This document shows positions 20,157-31,971 of a DNA stretch of 64,000 bases, piece by piece. This DNA comes from Areca catechu. Lineage: Eukaryota > Streptophyta > Magnoliopsida > Arecales > Arecaceae. Made by a program: the position numbers and the translations under genes. Where the stretch lies: contig CM038053.1 of assembly GCA_021397845.1 (NCBI GenBank), forward strand, positions 81,777,157-81,841,156. The letters are read 5' to 3'. The notes beneath the pieces were generated by a model. It made no database searches. It had not been told where the DNA came from and worked only from the letters and a program-made list of their open reading frames with translations. Positions within the stretch are counted from its first letter, which is position 1, and each line of letters opens with the position of its first letter.

Positions 20157-22500
20157 TGTTGGAAATTATGTTCCAAAGCCAATCGCCTAGGCTGTAGGCG
20201 GTTGTGCTCAGTATTGCAATTTGTATATGAATTAATAAAATTTTATTTTGGTAGCTCATCATATTATTCATTTCCCTGTAATGAACTCTGTTTATGTGAT
20301 GAAGTCCCTAGGACTGCACTGACTTCGATATAGAGAGAATATATCGAGTGGTCCTTTAAAAAGGTTCACAACCAAAGGATACATTGTACATGACGACAAT
20401 GTATCAAGTGTAGGTTGTTGTGGTTTACATAGTTTGGTTGTCTTCTTGACCAAAGGAGTGTGGTGACACTGATGTGATCTGCAAGTGGGATGTGTGACAT
20501 CTTATTGAACATGACTCCGTGGAGCTGCTTTCTGCCAAAGGATTGCTTGCGATTGGATATGGGTATGTGTTTCCCTCCGACCTGAGGTCACCATGGTAGC
20601 TTGCAAGCAACTCCCTGTGCTTTGGTGCCGGACTACCCAGATTTCTAATTTGGTGATGGAAGGTTTCTGGGTACAGGCAAGTACTTGTGGAGCAGTGGTG
20701 GACCAAGATGGAATTGATATGTCCAAATTGTTTGGATTGAATATCTCGCAGTGTCTCAATTTAACAAATCCTCGGCCGGGGTAGTCCTAGTAAGGAGTCA
20801 CTGGACTTGCGAGGTTGAGACATGTTGTGGATTGACACAGTTAGGGTTGGCAGTCTAACCCTAGGTCATCTTGAGCATTGGAGGTCAAAGGGATGAATTA
20901 TACGGTAACCATATGCCAGAGGTTCGATAGATTGCTCTCGCATCTTCGACCTATCCAAATGCCAGGACCCATTGCTAGATGGTATTTTGTGCTGGTACTG
21001 GAAGTGTTCTAGTGCTACTGTTTAGGTTCGAACCTATGAGGTCACACGTCATAGAGGATTTCTTCCTGATCCGGAAATCGATCAACGATTGGGAATCGTT
21101 TCGGTATTAAGGTTAAACAGACTGATTGAGCACACATTGGATTTTTTCTGGTATACCTGGTCTGATTTGGATCGACTAGGATTGGTTTGAGTCAACCAGG
21201 AATTATTCCTGGTAGACCGGGATTGAACCCAATTTTCTTATAGATTGGGTTTGGTTGGACCGAGGTTTGTTGAACCGGTTTTGGTTTTTGATAAATCGAT
21301 TTTTACACGGCTTGATGTTTTATCTTGGTTTCCTTTTCTCACATTTTTTGCCATGTTTTTCGTTTGGATGGGATATGATCTGCTTGGAGATCGATTGCTT
21401 GGGTTATCAGATTAGGATGATCTTTTGCACCGTGATCTGGTTGGCCTCTCTATGGTTTTCTCGCGCACGACATTCTTCTCTCGGTCTCTCGGTTTTCACA
21501 TGGATTCCGCCCTCTCCAGCCTGTGGTTCCTAGAATTTCAATACCGATCAAGAGCTTTTAAATGGTGGTTTTTGTTTTATCCGGACTCTTCTCTTGGTTT
21601 TTTCATGGGCTCATGGGTTTCCTCGCCATATTTTTCCTAGCCGGTGATTGTTGTTGGTGGCTGACCGTAAGCGTGAGAGAGAGCAAATAACAGGAGAAGG
21701 GAGGTTCCTTTCCGATTGCTGCCATCCATTGCACCGTCATTGCTTGGAAGAAGCTGGTACGGCTATTGAAGAGCTTCATAGTGTTTTTCTTCTTCACGGG
21801 TTTATTTTTCTCAGCCGGATATATTATATCTTGGTTCCAAGCCGCAGGCAGCGTGAGTGCAGGCAGCTGGCCGTGAGAGAGAAAAGTTCAGGACGTGCGA
21901 GTTCAGGACGTGCGAGATGGGTTGCAGGCCGTGAGAAGAGAGAAGGTGGACCAGGGTCGTGCGATTGAGAGGAGAAACAAGGCTTGGTGTTCCATTTTCT
22001 CACCTCTGATTAAGGGCCTCTTTAGATCTAAACTAGCCGTGAGATAAAAAGGAAGAAGCATTCCGTGCGGTGAGTGGAGAAGGAAGAAAACAGAGCGTGG
22101 CTTATGAGAGAAGCATGGCATGCGTGAGAGAATTTTCGGGACGGGTTTTGTGTCTGAAACTTGAAGTTCCGTGTATTCCTTTCCTGTTCTTCGTTTCCCT
22201 TTGTGTGCTCTCGGTGGAGTTCAAGCGGTCCAGTGGGAAATTATTTGGTCGTCCCTGCTCCACACGTTTGTGACCTATTCATAGATTCCTAGGAGACCAG
22301 CATCTTTCTGGGAGTTGGATTAGCAAGGGCCCATGCGTGGTACTCTAGAGGGTGGATGCTTGGACACCTCAAAAGTTTGAATCGATCTCCTTTTTTTGCT
22401 GTGTTACAAATCTGATTGCTATTGAAGGAGTTCAACTGGCTATCCTGATTTGCTGCTGATCTGATCTGAAGACTGAGGGAGTTAGCTTCGATCAGGTATA
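20157..22500 (+). repeat. 3' LTR of copia B (right end not fixed)
   Basis: Begins TGTTGGAAATTATGTTCC after the PPT. AT-rich U3 (20200-20300) is followed by GC-richer leader-like sequence (21250-22300). No PBS or duplication marks the end, so 22500 is approximate. Open frames in 20400-22300 occur on both strands and match nothing I recognise. Confidence 0.55.
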
Positions 22501-22630
22501 TTTTATTCATTTTTGTTATCATGCATGCTTAGATCTAGTAACTATCATATTGTTTATAATTATTGCAATTGCCTATGCATGCTTATGTATCTGTTTCATG
22601 CATCATGTTATGTTAGATTCTGTGCTATGA

Positions 22631-22895
22631 GTAGGTTTTTCTGTATGTATGATTAAAAAGTTTAATTATGCATTACTTACTTCCTGGTGTAGCATGCCTA
22701 GTAGGCATGCCTAGGTAGGCATCTGTGCACCAAGTTTCCTATCAACTACAACATCCTTCTCTGTAGGTTTTTCTGTATGTATGATTAAAAAGTTTAATTA
22801 TGCATTACTTACTCCCTGGTGTAGCATGCCTAGTAGGCATGCCTAGGGTAGGCATCTGTGCACCAAGTTTCCTATCAACTACAACATCCTTCTCT
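22631..22895. repeat. Tandem duplication, 132-133 bp unit
   Basis: Two near-identical copies (22631-22762 and 22763-22895), from GTAGGTTTTTCTGTATG to CATCCTTCTCT. They differ at about two positions. Each holds the self-complementary stretch AGCATGCCTAGTAGGCATGC. Confidence 0.9.
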
Positions 22896-25739
22896 AGAGT
22901 AGCTGGCACAAGATTTTATATGGAGATGATGGCTGGAAATCAATCTATAGAGGTCGATGCAGGTCCTGTCATGGAGATAAGGGCTGGCAGCCAAGTTAGT
23001 AAAGTGTGCATGGAGGGTGTGAATGGTCAACAAGTAATCAATCATTTCTCGTAACAGGAGAGAATATCCTATATGATCATATAGGATGATGACTTAGAAA
23101 GTCTCTAACTAGATTAGGATAAAAATTAGAAAGAGTTTCTAATATTTCATCAACCAAGTCATCATCATTGGATCGAGATATATATAAATATAAGTATTTA
23201 GGCTTGACATGAGTCCATGCCCATTACTTTTCCAAGATATTGTTTAATTTAAGAATTAAATTACATGATAACTCACTACTGAAGGGTATTTTGATAATTT
23301 TAATCAAAATATCATATCTTTTAGATAATGATAACATCTTGCTAGTTATCAATCTTGAATTATAGACTTGTAAGAATTAGAAGAGTTTAATTCAATAATT
23401 AATTATAAGAGTTTTAATTTTTAACTAGGTTTGATGTAATTAATGTAATTGGGCTTAACCTAATTCTAATTAGGTTAAACCCTAAGGCTACTACTAGCTA
23501 GATATGGAACCTAATGGGTTACACTGATTAAGAGTTAAATAAGGATCTATGTATTTGGATTTATAAGAAATCTTATGGGTTTAATTAATATGCTAGCATA
23601 TGGGTTAACCCAAATTTTCAATCTAACTCGACCTAATTTTTTTTAATTGAAGCTACCCTGGTTATGTACCCAAGAAAAAACTCGGGTTCCTATATTTTCG
23701 TATGCACGAGAGATGAGATCTTTTATGAATTAGAGAAAGAAGGGTGCCCAATATTGTCTTCTTTGATTGGGTTTAGACCTGGTCAAAGAGTCCCATATGC
23801 CACCTGTTCCTAGTGTTAAAAAAGTTTGCACCTGAGATGATTTTTGTGACTTGTTGGAATTTAGTTTTAACCAAACTTTGACTAGTCAAAAGGGGACCAC
23901 GACCCCTACTTTCTCTGCACCTTGGGGCTCTTAGAGTGGAGAAATATTATGCTAAAGGGCGGCCACACTCCTTATTTTGGCACACAAAAGAGAGAGGAAG
24001 AGTCCTCTCTTACAACTCTTCCTTTCCATAAATGCCTCTATTTCAATGCCATAAAAAACCCAATGTGGAAAGGATTTTCATGTGCAAAGGGCTGAATGCC
24101 TGGGTTTTCATGGCATTAAACTAGGAATTTTATGCACCATTTATTTTTTATTTCCTATGCCCATGAAGTTAGAAACATTGTATGCTTTCTCTTATGCAAA
24201 AAATCTAGATAAAGAGGGTGCTCCACCTAGATTTCCAACTAATGCAAGCTAGCCAAAGAAGATAGCAAATCTCTAACTGGGGAGAGGGAAAGAAAAAGAG
24301 AGGGTCCAAGTGTTGATGGCCAAAAAAGGAAAGAAAGAAAAGCTATTAGCTTTTCTTAAATAAAGGCTAGGTTTCCAAGTTTTGGGAGTCCAGAAAAAGC
24401 AGAAATTTTGAGAGAAAATCTTGAAACCATTAGATTAGATCAAAGAAGAGAAAAGGACTAAGATTCTCCAAGAGTAATTCAATAAAACTAGATGAGAAGT
24501 GTCAAGATTTATAGATCTAATAGGTAGCAAGCAGAAATCTTAAAACATTTTTTTAGAAAGTAGTAGAAGTCTAGATTGAACTCTTTAACTTATGCTTGCT
24601 AGATCTAATTTAATCACCTATAGATCTAACACATATGCATGGAATCAAAGAAAAAATCTAAAATTCATAAACTAAAATCTAGATTAGATCTTACCTGTTT
24701 ATTCTTAATCTATCTTCTGATATTTAGATCTGGATATCTTTTAGTTTCGATGAAGCCATACAAATATCTAGCCTCTACAGGTATCTACATGAAGCCAACT
24801 TGACTCAAAAGTGCTCTTTGATCCCAAAGATGCTAGCTCTCTTATAGATTTGGCTTTTGGAGGGTTGGATCTTCAACTTTTATTTGAATCTTTTCAAGAT
24901 TCAAGAAGAAGGTAGCAACATTAGCATGAACAATTCATGCTAGGAGGAAGATGATCGTGCGAACAGTTCATGCTGGAAGGAGGAAGAGAGGAAGAAGAGA
25001 AGGAAGAAGTCTTCTCTCCTTTTCTCTCGTACTGACTCACAATGTATGGCATAGATGGCATGGAGAAAGAAAGAATTGGTTGCAGAAAGAAAAGAGACCC
25101 GCCTATCTTAAATTTCTTCATAGAAAATCATCAATGAAAATTAAGAGGGTGCCACATTTATTTTCTTGCACCTCCTTTCATGAGATTAGCCCCATCCTCT
25201 TGAGTTTGAATCAAATTTAAACTCTAATTAGTTAGAATAAGAGCCAAAGCCCCTAACGAGAAGGAGTTCTAGAAGGGGGGTGCCAACTATTGGCACCTCA
25301 ATTTTTTTTCATAAAAACCATCACAAATATTTTTGGATGCCATCTCCTTTTGTGCACCACCTCTAGGGAATGGAATTAAGGGAGAGAATTCCAAACCAAT
25401 AGGGCTTTACTTCCTAATCCAATCAGGATTTGATTCAAACACTATATAAATCCAACTAAACTCGATTTAATTCAAATCCTAATCATAATCTAATTAGAAT
25501 TTAAGTCTAATTCCTAATTGAGCTGGGAAATTCAATTCGAGTCTAATTCAAATTGATTTGAGTCAAACCCTAATCCTTATCTAATTAGTATTTAGGTCTA
25601 ATTCTTAATTAGACTAGAAAACTCAATTCAAATCCAATTCAAATTGACTTGAGTCAAACCTTAATCCTAATCTAATTAGGATTTAAGTCCACTTCCTAAT
25701 TAGACTATAAAATCTAATTTGACTCGAATCAAACAAAGC
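22896..25739. other. AT-rich LTR-derived sequence without genes
   Basis: No coding motif. The stretch 23250-23420 resembles, in opposite orientation, 55980-56200 inside the LTR of copia E (shared words around CATGCCACTAAAGAATATTTT and ATCTTTTAGGTA). At least part is therefore a plus-oriented relative of that LTR. Boundaries are not visible. The 24921-25220 frames on both strands are purine-rich sequence, not genes. Confidence 0.45.
25440..25739. repeat. Degenerate tandem repeat of about 110 bp
   Basis: Two to three imperfect copies of a unit running from a GATTTGAGTCAAACCCTAATC-like word through TCTAATTAG.ATTTA.GTC to AATTCAATTC.A.TC. Strongly biased to AATT/CTAATT words. The solo LTR at 25745 inserted at its right end. 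Confidence 0.65.
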
Positions 25740-25744
25740 CTAAT

Positions 25745-27452
25745 TGTTGCCTAGGTGGCTTTCCCAAGAGGGGGGTGAATTGGAAATTTAAAAAATTAAT
25801 CAGATATATGCTCTTTTAAATCTACTTTAGTGGTAGGTGCCGTGTTTCAAATAATTAAGAGCAGAAGTAAACATAAACAGAAAAAGCATAATACAAACAT
25901 AGAAGATTTATAGTAGTTCGGAGCACCTTCGCTCCTACGTCCACTACCCAAGATACCACTTGGGATTTCCACTATATTCACTACCGGAATATAGTTGGAT
26001 TGTTTTACCAGGCTCACAATCCAAAATCCAACTTGGTCTTTTAATCGGGCTCACCAAAAACCCAACACTTGATTTTGAACAGGATCACCAAGAACCCAAT
26101 ACTTGGTTTTGAACAGGATCACCAAGAACCCAACCTTGGTTTTGACCGGGCTCACCAAAAACCCTTACACTCTTAGTTTTAAAATGGGATCACTAACAAC
26201 CCACACTTGGTTTTTAAACCAGTCTCACCAATAACCCATAAACTCACAAAGAGTTAAAAGAAAGTAAGCAACTAATGACAAACCCAAGTTGTCTGATGGT
26301 TGCAGTTGGAGCTCAAGAGAAGCCTTCCTAAATGGGCTTTAATGAACTTCAATGGCTTCATTTTCTTGCTCAATAAGTGCTTCAAGCTTCTGGTAAGAGT
26401 TGGTGAAGACTTGAAGGCTAACTTGAATGTTCTTTTTATGCTCTCTTGCTCACAAGCTCTTTTAATATTCAATTAAGCATTAGCTTTTTCAAAGGTTGTC
26501 CAAATTCCTTATTTATAGAGTATTGTACTCTTCTTGGGTGGATATAGTCATTATAGACCGTTGGGATTTTACATTTAACCATTGAAGCACTTTTTTAATT
26601 CAAAAATGAAGTTCTAGAACTAGTCATTACCTACTTGGAATCGACGTTCGAGTCGGCTCGGATTCCTAGAGAGTTGATTCTTCACTTTGGTCGAGTTGGC
26701 TCGCCACAATCGAGTCAGCTCGAATCCTTAGTGTCGATGATTCCTTACTCTGGTTGAGTTAGCTCGCCTTAATCGGGTCGGCTTAGATTCTCAGGTCTTC
26801 AAAACTGTACTCTGGAGGAGTCAGCTTGGGTTCCTTCGAGTCAGCTCTCCTGGCTGTTCTCTCAGAACTGATTTTTTTGGACTCTGGAGGAGTTGGCTCG
26901 GATTGCTGAAGGGTCGACTCGGATGCCTGACTTAATGATTGAGTCACCTCAGACTTCCTTTAGGTCGACTCGCTTGTCTGATTCAAGAAATGATGCACCG
27001 GACGAGTCGGCTCGGGTTCCTCTGAGTCGGCTCAGATCTCTGCATGCCAGAATCCTTCAACCATGCCAAGGATTTGAGTCGGCTCTCTTCATGCAAGTCG
27101 GCTAGAGTGAATTTCTAGTAAACACTTCAACTTTTCTCTAGAATTCTTCCAGTAACTCTTTAACACTTAAAGCTCTTCCCAACTCAACTAATAACAAATT
27201 CTAAGTAAATTTAAGCTTGAAAGAAACACATAGAAGTAACCCTTTTCAAGAATATTACATCAATCTTTCTTTGAGTTCTTCTTTACTTGAAACATTTACA
27301 ACTCAACACATAACATAAAATAAGCTTGTAGGAGTTGCAATTGAGCATTAAGATCATCCTACAAAAACTTGTAATGCACTTGAAGAGTTATTAGTAAGAC
27401 AAATGCATGCTCCAATATTTTGTTATCATCAAAATTACTTAAGGGGTCAATA
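25745..27452 (-). mobile_element. Solo LTR, Sirevirus-type family F
   Basis: Second copy of the LTR at 3558-5077, inverted: on plus it starts TGTTGCCTAGGTGGC and ends GGGGTCAATA. A perfect 5-bp duplication CTAAT lies at 25740-25744 and 27453-27457. It is 1708 bp long. A TATA box lies on minus at about 26505-26516 and a word array at 26636-27110. No internal region remains, consistent with LTR-LTR recombination. Confidence 0.92.
26636..27110 (-). repeat. Array of GAGTCGGCTCG words in solo LTR F
   Basis: More than a dozen variants of GAGTCGGCTCG, e.g. at 26651, 26712, 26778, 27004 and 27025. They sit upstream of the LTR's TATA box on the minus strand and correspond to 3895-4265 in the other copy. 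Confidence 0.8.
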
Positions 27453-28120
27453 CTAATTAAATTACATATAATTTAATTTAATTAAGACTTGAATGATCAA
27501 ATCAAATTGTAACTAAGTCCTTCTTAACAATTCTTTTAACTTGTAACTCTTACAAATTAGCCTTATTTATCAATTAAATTGATAATTAGGCTATCATCCA
27601 ACTTATTGATCAAGTCTAAATCCCAATTATGTGTGACCCCATAGGTTCTATTCTATCTGGTAGTAAGATATACTATATCTCCATTATAGTATCATCAAAA
27701 CTCCTTTGATGAGTTGGAAAGATTCTAACTCACCTTGATCAAGGTCATTGATTTAAAAATAATCTAAGTTCTCATAATCTACTAGTGATGTCTAGTAGTA
27801 TATAGTAGCAACTCTAGTAAATTAGATATAAAAAAATCCTTGGTATAGTTACCATGTGATTCAGTTCTTCTATCCAAAGTCTTAACAAGACTAAGTTTAT
27901 AGAAAACTCATCAAACCTATCATCTATTATATGTAAGATCTATTTGACTCAAGTTCATGATGTAAATTTAATGAAAATTTCTTTTCATTCTTTACACTAC
28001 CATGGCCATGGATGTTCAAACTTATTCTCACAAATCATATAGGACTATTCCTCATTACCGAGATCGATAGATCCTATTTAGGTATGTACCCTATTCCTAT
28101 AATGGACCTACTATAGCCAA
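27453..28120. other. AT-rich LTR-like sequence, no gene
   Basis: Continues the sequence broken by the solo LTR and ends where copia E begins (28121). Style (short AT-rich phrases, no open frame) is that of decayed LTR sequence. No motif supports a gene. Confidence 0.4.
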
Positions 28121-29062
28121 TACAGGATTATGATTGCATAGCAGAAGACTGGATTTTAAAAATTTTAAACCTTAAAATCTTAGTCAACCGAAACCCTGAC
28201 CCAGGACCCCTTGACTATGATAATTAACAAGATAATATATTAGGATATAGAAAAATACTTGTAATACTAATATCCTTTATTTCACTAAGCACACAGTATA
28301 TACCTTCCAGAGGTGACCCACATAGAAACTGGATCAAGGAAGCACTCATATTTCTTACTTGCTTGATTAGAGACTCCTCTTAGCAGCCTTTCTTCCTTTG
28401 GTAGCTTTTCCTCACTTCTAGGATCTTTTCCAATCTAAAGAGTACTTCAAAAATTCTTTGAAACCTCTCTTACTATCATATTATCCTTTCTAATTCTTAT
28501 CCTAAGCCTTGTCTTAAAATGGTAGACTTGTCTTAAAATAAAAAACTTATCCTAACAAGGAAAAGAAGAGAATTATCAGAATAAACTTCGGATGGATTTG
28601 CTTCAATTACTGAAGTCTATAAATAGTTAGAGAGGAGGCAACAAAAGTATCCTTTTTTTAGCTCTTAATTTGACATTTAACATCTCAGATAAGACTCTTT
28701 AAGTAGGAGTCGCTGTGAAAAAAGGTGCTAAGTAAAATCGTAAATATATAGTGTTTCACAAATACTTTGTGCCAAGATTGCTTATCGCAACTCTTTGAAA
28801 TAAACTAATAATTAAGTCTTTAATTAATCAATTAAAGACTTGGTCAACTATCTTAAAATGCATATAAAATAGATGGTCTTATCTTGAAAACGTGATTGAT
28901 AAGTAAAAGGACTCTTATCCATTCCATGCTCCATATATCCCAAGCATCACATCCTTTAATGCAACCACATGAATTCACACCTAAAGTTTCTCCACTCGAC
29001 CCATCAAATCCAGTCCAAATGGGCATGGATAAGAGATCATAGGGGTTAAGGTTTATCAATAA
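28121..29062 (-). repeat. 3' LTR fragment of copia E
   Basis: From TACAGGATTATG this matches the start of the LTR at 54555 (TGCAGGTTATGG), and similarity continues for about 900 bp, e.g. the AATATATTAGGATATAG region and TTAATTAATCAA.TAAAGACTTGGTCA. At about 29062 it stops abruptly and copia D LTR sequence begins. The LTR has lost its U3 side. Confidence 0.75.
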
Positions 29063-29880
29063 GTAAATACAGAAGGAACAACAAGCAATCACAAATACAA
29101 AGATTTATAGTGTTTCGGTAAATCTCAGAATACCTACATTCACTCCCCAAGCTCTCCTTGGAAATTTTATTATAATCCAACCTTGATTACAATAGATTAG
29201 TTTTCTGGGCTCACTAATCAAAATCCCTTGATTTTTACTCAAGCTAACCAAAATCTGTTGGTTTTTCACTCTAGGCTCACCAACATCCTTGTTGGTTTTC
29301 ATACAGGGCTAACCAACAACCTCAGTACTAGTTTCAGTCCCCTTGAAACTAGTAACCACAAAAATAACTTAAGTACAATATAATAATACAATAAGCTTTA
29401 TCAAAAAACAAATAAACTCGATGAAGCCCATGAATGTGGTTGAAAAGCTTTGTCTTCAGGTGTTAAAGCCTCAACCAATGCTTGAAGATGTGGACTTGAA
29501 AGCTTTTTCTTTGGATTCAGTGTGCTTGAAGGCTCAAATCTCTCAAAGTGTTGAATGCTTGAAGGTTTTCAGTGAATGCTCTCATTGGATTCTCAAAGTT
29601 CTCTTCCCTCTTGTGTTTTATGTTATTTTTAATACCTTTCCAATCTCTAAAAACCTGATTATAGCTATTGGAGAGGAGAACTAGCTGTTAGACGAGAAAA
29701 AAGAAAGTTTTGCACTTCAAAAACTAGCCATTACTGTGCTGTCAAACTCGCAAGTATCAACACTTCAGACAATGAGTTGACATATGAGTCAACACTAGGT
29801 CAAGTATGCCTTCTGAAGCTCTCTATAATGCACTGGTGCATCGACACTTCTTCTAGTGAGTCAACATTTGAGTTGATGCT
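29063..29880 (-). repeat. 3' LTR of copia D, left part
   Basis: Matches 51960-52740 of the D 5' LTR, starting at the AGAAGGAACAACAAGC phrase. The outermost roughly 130 bp are missing at the junction with copia E. Copia C inserted at 29880; the LTR continues at 40805-41238. The frame 29421-29684 is a decayed copy of LTR leader sequence. Confidence 0.8.
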
Positions 29881-31374
29881 TGTTGCCCAGAAATGGAGCC
29901 CAAGAGGGGGGGTGAATTGAGTCTTTTAATAAATTAAGACAATAATATGAGGGACTAGTGGTGCTTGTGAACAATGATGAATTCAATGCAAGATGTTAGC
30001 CATAATTAAAGAGCAAGAGAGGAAGAGAGTAATCACACACAAACATAAGGTTTATAGTGGTTCGGTGCAAACCTAGCACCTACATCCACTCCCTAATCCC
30101 CCTTAGGAATTTCACTATAATCCAAACTAGATTACAGTTGACTTGTTTTTCACAAGGCTCACAAGTCAAAACCTAAGTTGGTTTTGCCACTTAGGCTTAC
30201 CAACAAACCTTAACACTTGTTTTGTCTTCGGCTCACAAGTTAACCCTAGTTGGTTTTATCCCTTTGGCTCACCAACAAACCACAATAACCTTCTTTCAAG
30301 ACACCCTTGAAAGCAAGGTCAAAACATAATAAAACAGATATACAATTTAAAACTAAATAAACTCTCTTCAAGAGTAGATTGGAATCTTTGAAGCTCAAGT
30401 AGATGCTTTGTCTTCACTCTTCCTTGGAATCTCCTTCAAAGTGCCTCTTTTGGAATGAAATAAGGATGAGCTTGTAGGCTTTTCAAGGAATCAAACTATA
30501 AGAGGCTTTGATGTGAAGTATTTGAGAGAATATTGGCTTTTTGGCTTTTGAGTAGACTTGAATGCACTTCAATACACTTCATTACACTTGCATATCTTTA
30601 AAATGAGGTTGGTGGAGGTTAAATACACTAAGAATCTTCAAAAAAATGGTTTGTGACCGTTGGTACCTCGGAAATAGCCGTTTGGAGCTTGAAAAGCAAG
30701 TTCTGCAAGCCAGAAAAATAGATCTATTAGAACTGTCAGGCTACAAGTGTCGACACTTGGCTGTTAGGTGTCGACACTTGGCTATCAAGTGTCGACACTT
30801 GGCTATCAAGTGTCGACACTTGGCTATCAAGTGTCGACACTTGATCTCTGGTGTCGACACTTGAACATTCAAGTGTCGACACTTGATGCACAGGTGTCGA
30901 CATTTGACACAAAAATCCTCAAATTACAAAGTTCTGTATTTTCAAAATTCTCAGGCCTTGAGTCGTCACTTGGAACCTAAGTGTCAACACTTGGTGTTGA
31001 CACTTGGATATAGGTGTCAACACTTGGCGTGCCAAGGATTTTTGTCTGTGACAAATGCTGAAGTGTCGACACTTGACTGTCCAGGTGTCGACACTTGAGA
31101 CTGAAAAATCTCAGATTCAAGTATAAATACCTCGAAAACATAAATATAATTCTAGAAAACATAAACACATAATATTTAAATATTAGATGCCCTTTTTTAA
31201 TGAAGCGGATGCCCGGATTTGTGAGAATTGCTCCGTGCCATTACGTGCCATAAACCATAATTTTTGAGATTTTGAGGTGCTTTCTTCCTGAAAACTCATA
31301 ACTTGAAATCCTCATTAGAATACAATATGCACTCAATATTTTGTTATTCATCAAATCACTGGGTGGAGCCAATA
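29881..31374 (-). repeat. 3' LTR of copia C
   Basis: 1494 bp. It carries the palindromic array (30752-31106), with a TATA-like GTGTATTTAAC on minus at about 30622-30632. It is 52 bp longer than the 5' LTR, largely because of two extra 21-bp palindrome units. Confidence 0.93.
30752..31106 (-). repeat. Palindromic GTGTCGACAC array, 3' LTR of copia C
   Basis: At least nine exact GTGTCGACAC cores, most inside the longer palindrome CAAGTGTCGACACTTG, plus several variants (tcaacac, ttgacac). Five consecutive units near 30755-30842 are spaced about 21 bp apart, then spacing becomes irregular. The array lies upstream of the LTR's TATA-like box in transcription direction. Confidence 0.92.
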
Positions 31375-31388
31375 ATCTCCCCCTTTTG
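31375..31388 (-). promoter_or_regulatory. Polypurine tract of copia C
   Basis: On minus AAAAGGGGGAGAT directly before the 3' LTR. Primes plus-strand synthesis. The same site in copia D is at 41239-41251. Confidence 0.85.
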
Positions 31389-31971
31389 ATGATGACAAAA
31401 CCTTGAGTAAAAAGGCAATATATTTCAAACTTTAACCATTATAATTTATGAATATGAATTTAAGTCCATAAGAGAGACAAAAACTTCATAGTTAGGAAGA
31501 ATCAATCTCCCCTTAATTAGATACTTCTTATTAGGTAACTTCAAAGATTCGGTGAAAAATCAACACAATCAATACAATTTCTCAACAATTTATGAATTAA
31601 CACTTTATGAATTAACACCTTTTTCTCCCCTTTTTGTCAATCATTATAAGGGGAATAACCTCTCCCTCACAATGAGCATGGAGACAAAAAGATAGTAGAG
31701 AATCAAATAACATAGATATTAGAGTCAGAATTATACTAATATAAAGAGTATCAGAGCTGAAAATATACAAGATAAAAGAGTATCAGAGCCAAAAAATAGT
31801 AAATTGATTCAATGAAACACAAATAATGAGTACTGAACTAAAATATATATATAGATATTTGTCAGTACAAAATTTGCTGAGTCATCAGCAAGAGCTGAAA
31901 CATACAGATATCATCAAAGTCATATAAGTATCAAACATACAACATAAGAGCTATAACAGACATCTGTGAGG
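31389..31971 (-). other. 3' non-coding region of copia C
   Basis: AT-rich stretch between the extra ORF stop and the PPT. Contains repeated AGTATCAGAGC.AAAA-like phrases (about 31745-31800) also seen in copia D at 41770-41940. No open frame. Confidence 0.6.

Noticed and set aside
21255..22273. Hydrophobic frame (DRGLLNRFWFLINRFL...) as a membrane protein
   Set aside because: T-rich LTR sequence gives Phe/Leu-rich translation; no homologous domain, no supported start, and overlapping frames of equal length.
30752..31106. CRISPR-like array of regular repeats
   Set aside because: The repeats are palindromic with 5-6 bp spacers of repeated content, lie in a plant LTR, occur in both LTRs of one element, and have no cas genes nearby.
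30646..31168. Cys-His-rich peptides with repeated CRHLAVRCRHL words (zinc-finger-like)
   Set aside because: Translation of the palindromic array in all frames gives such patterns; it is LTR promoter sequence, not a protein repeat.
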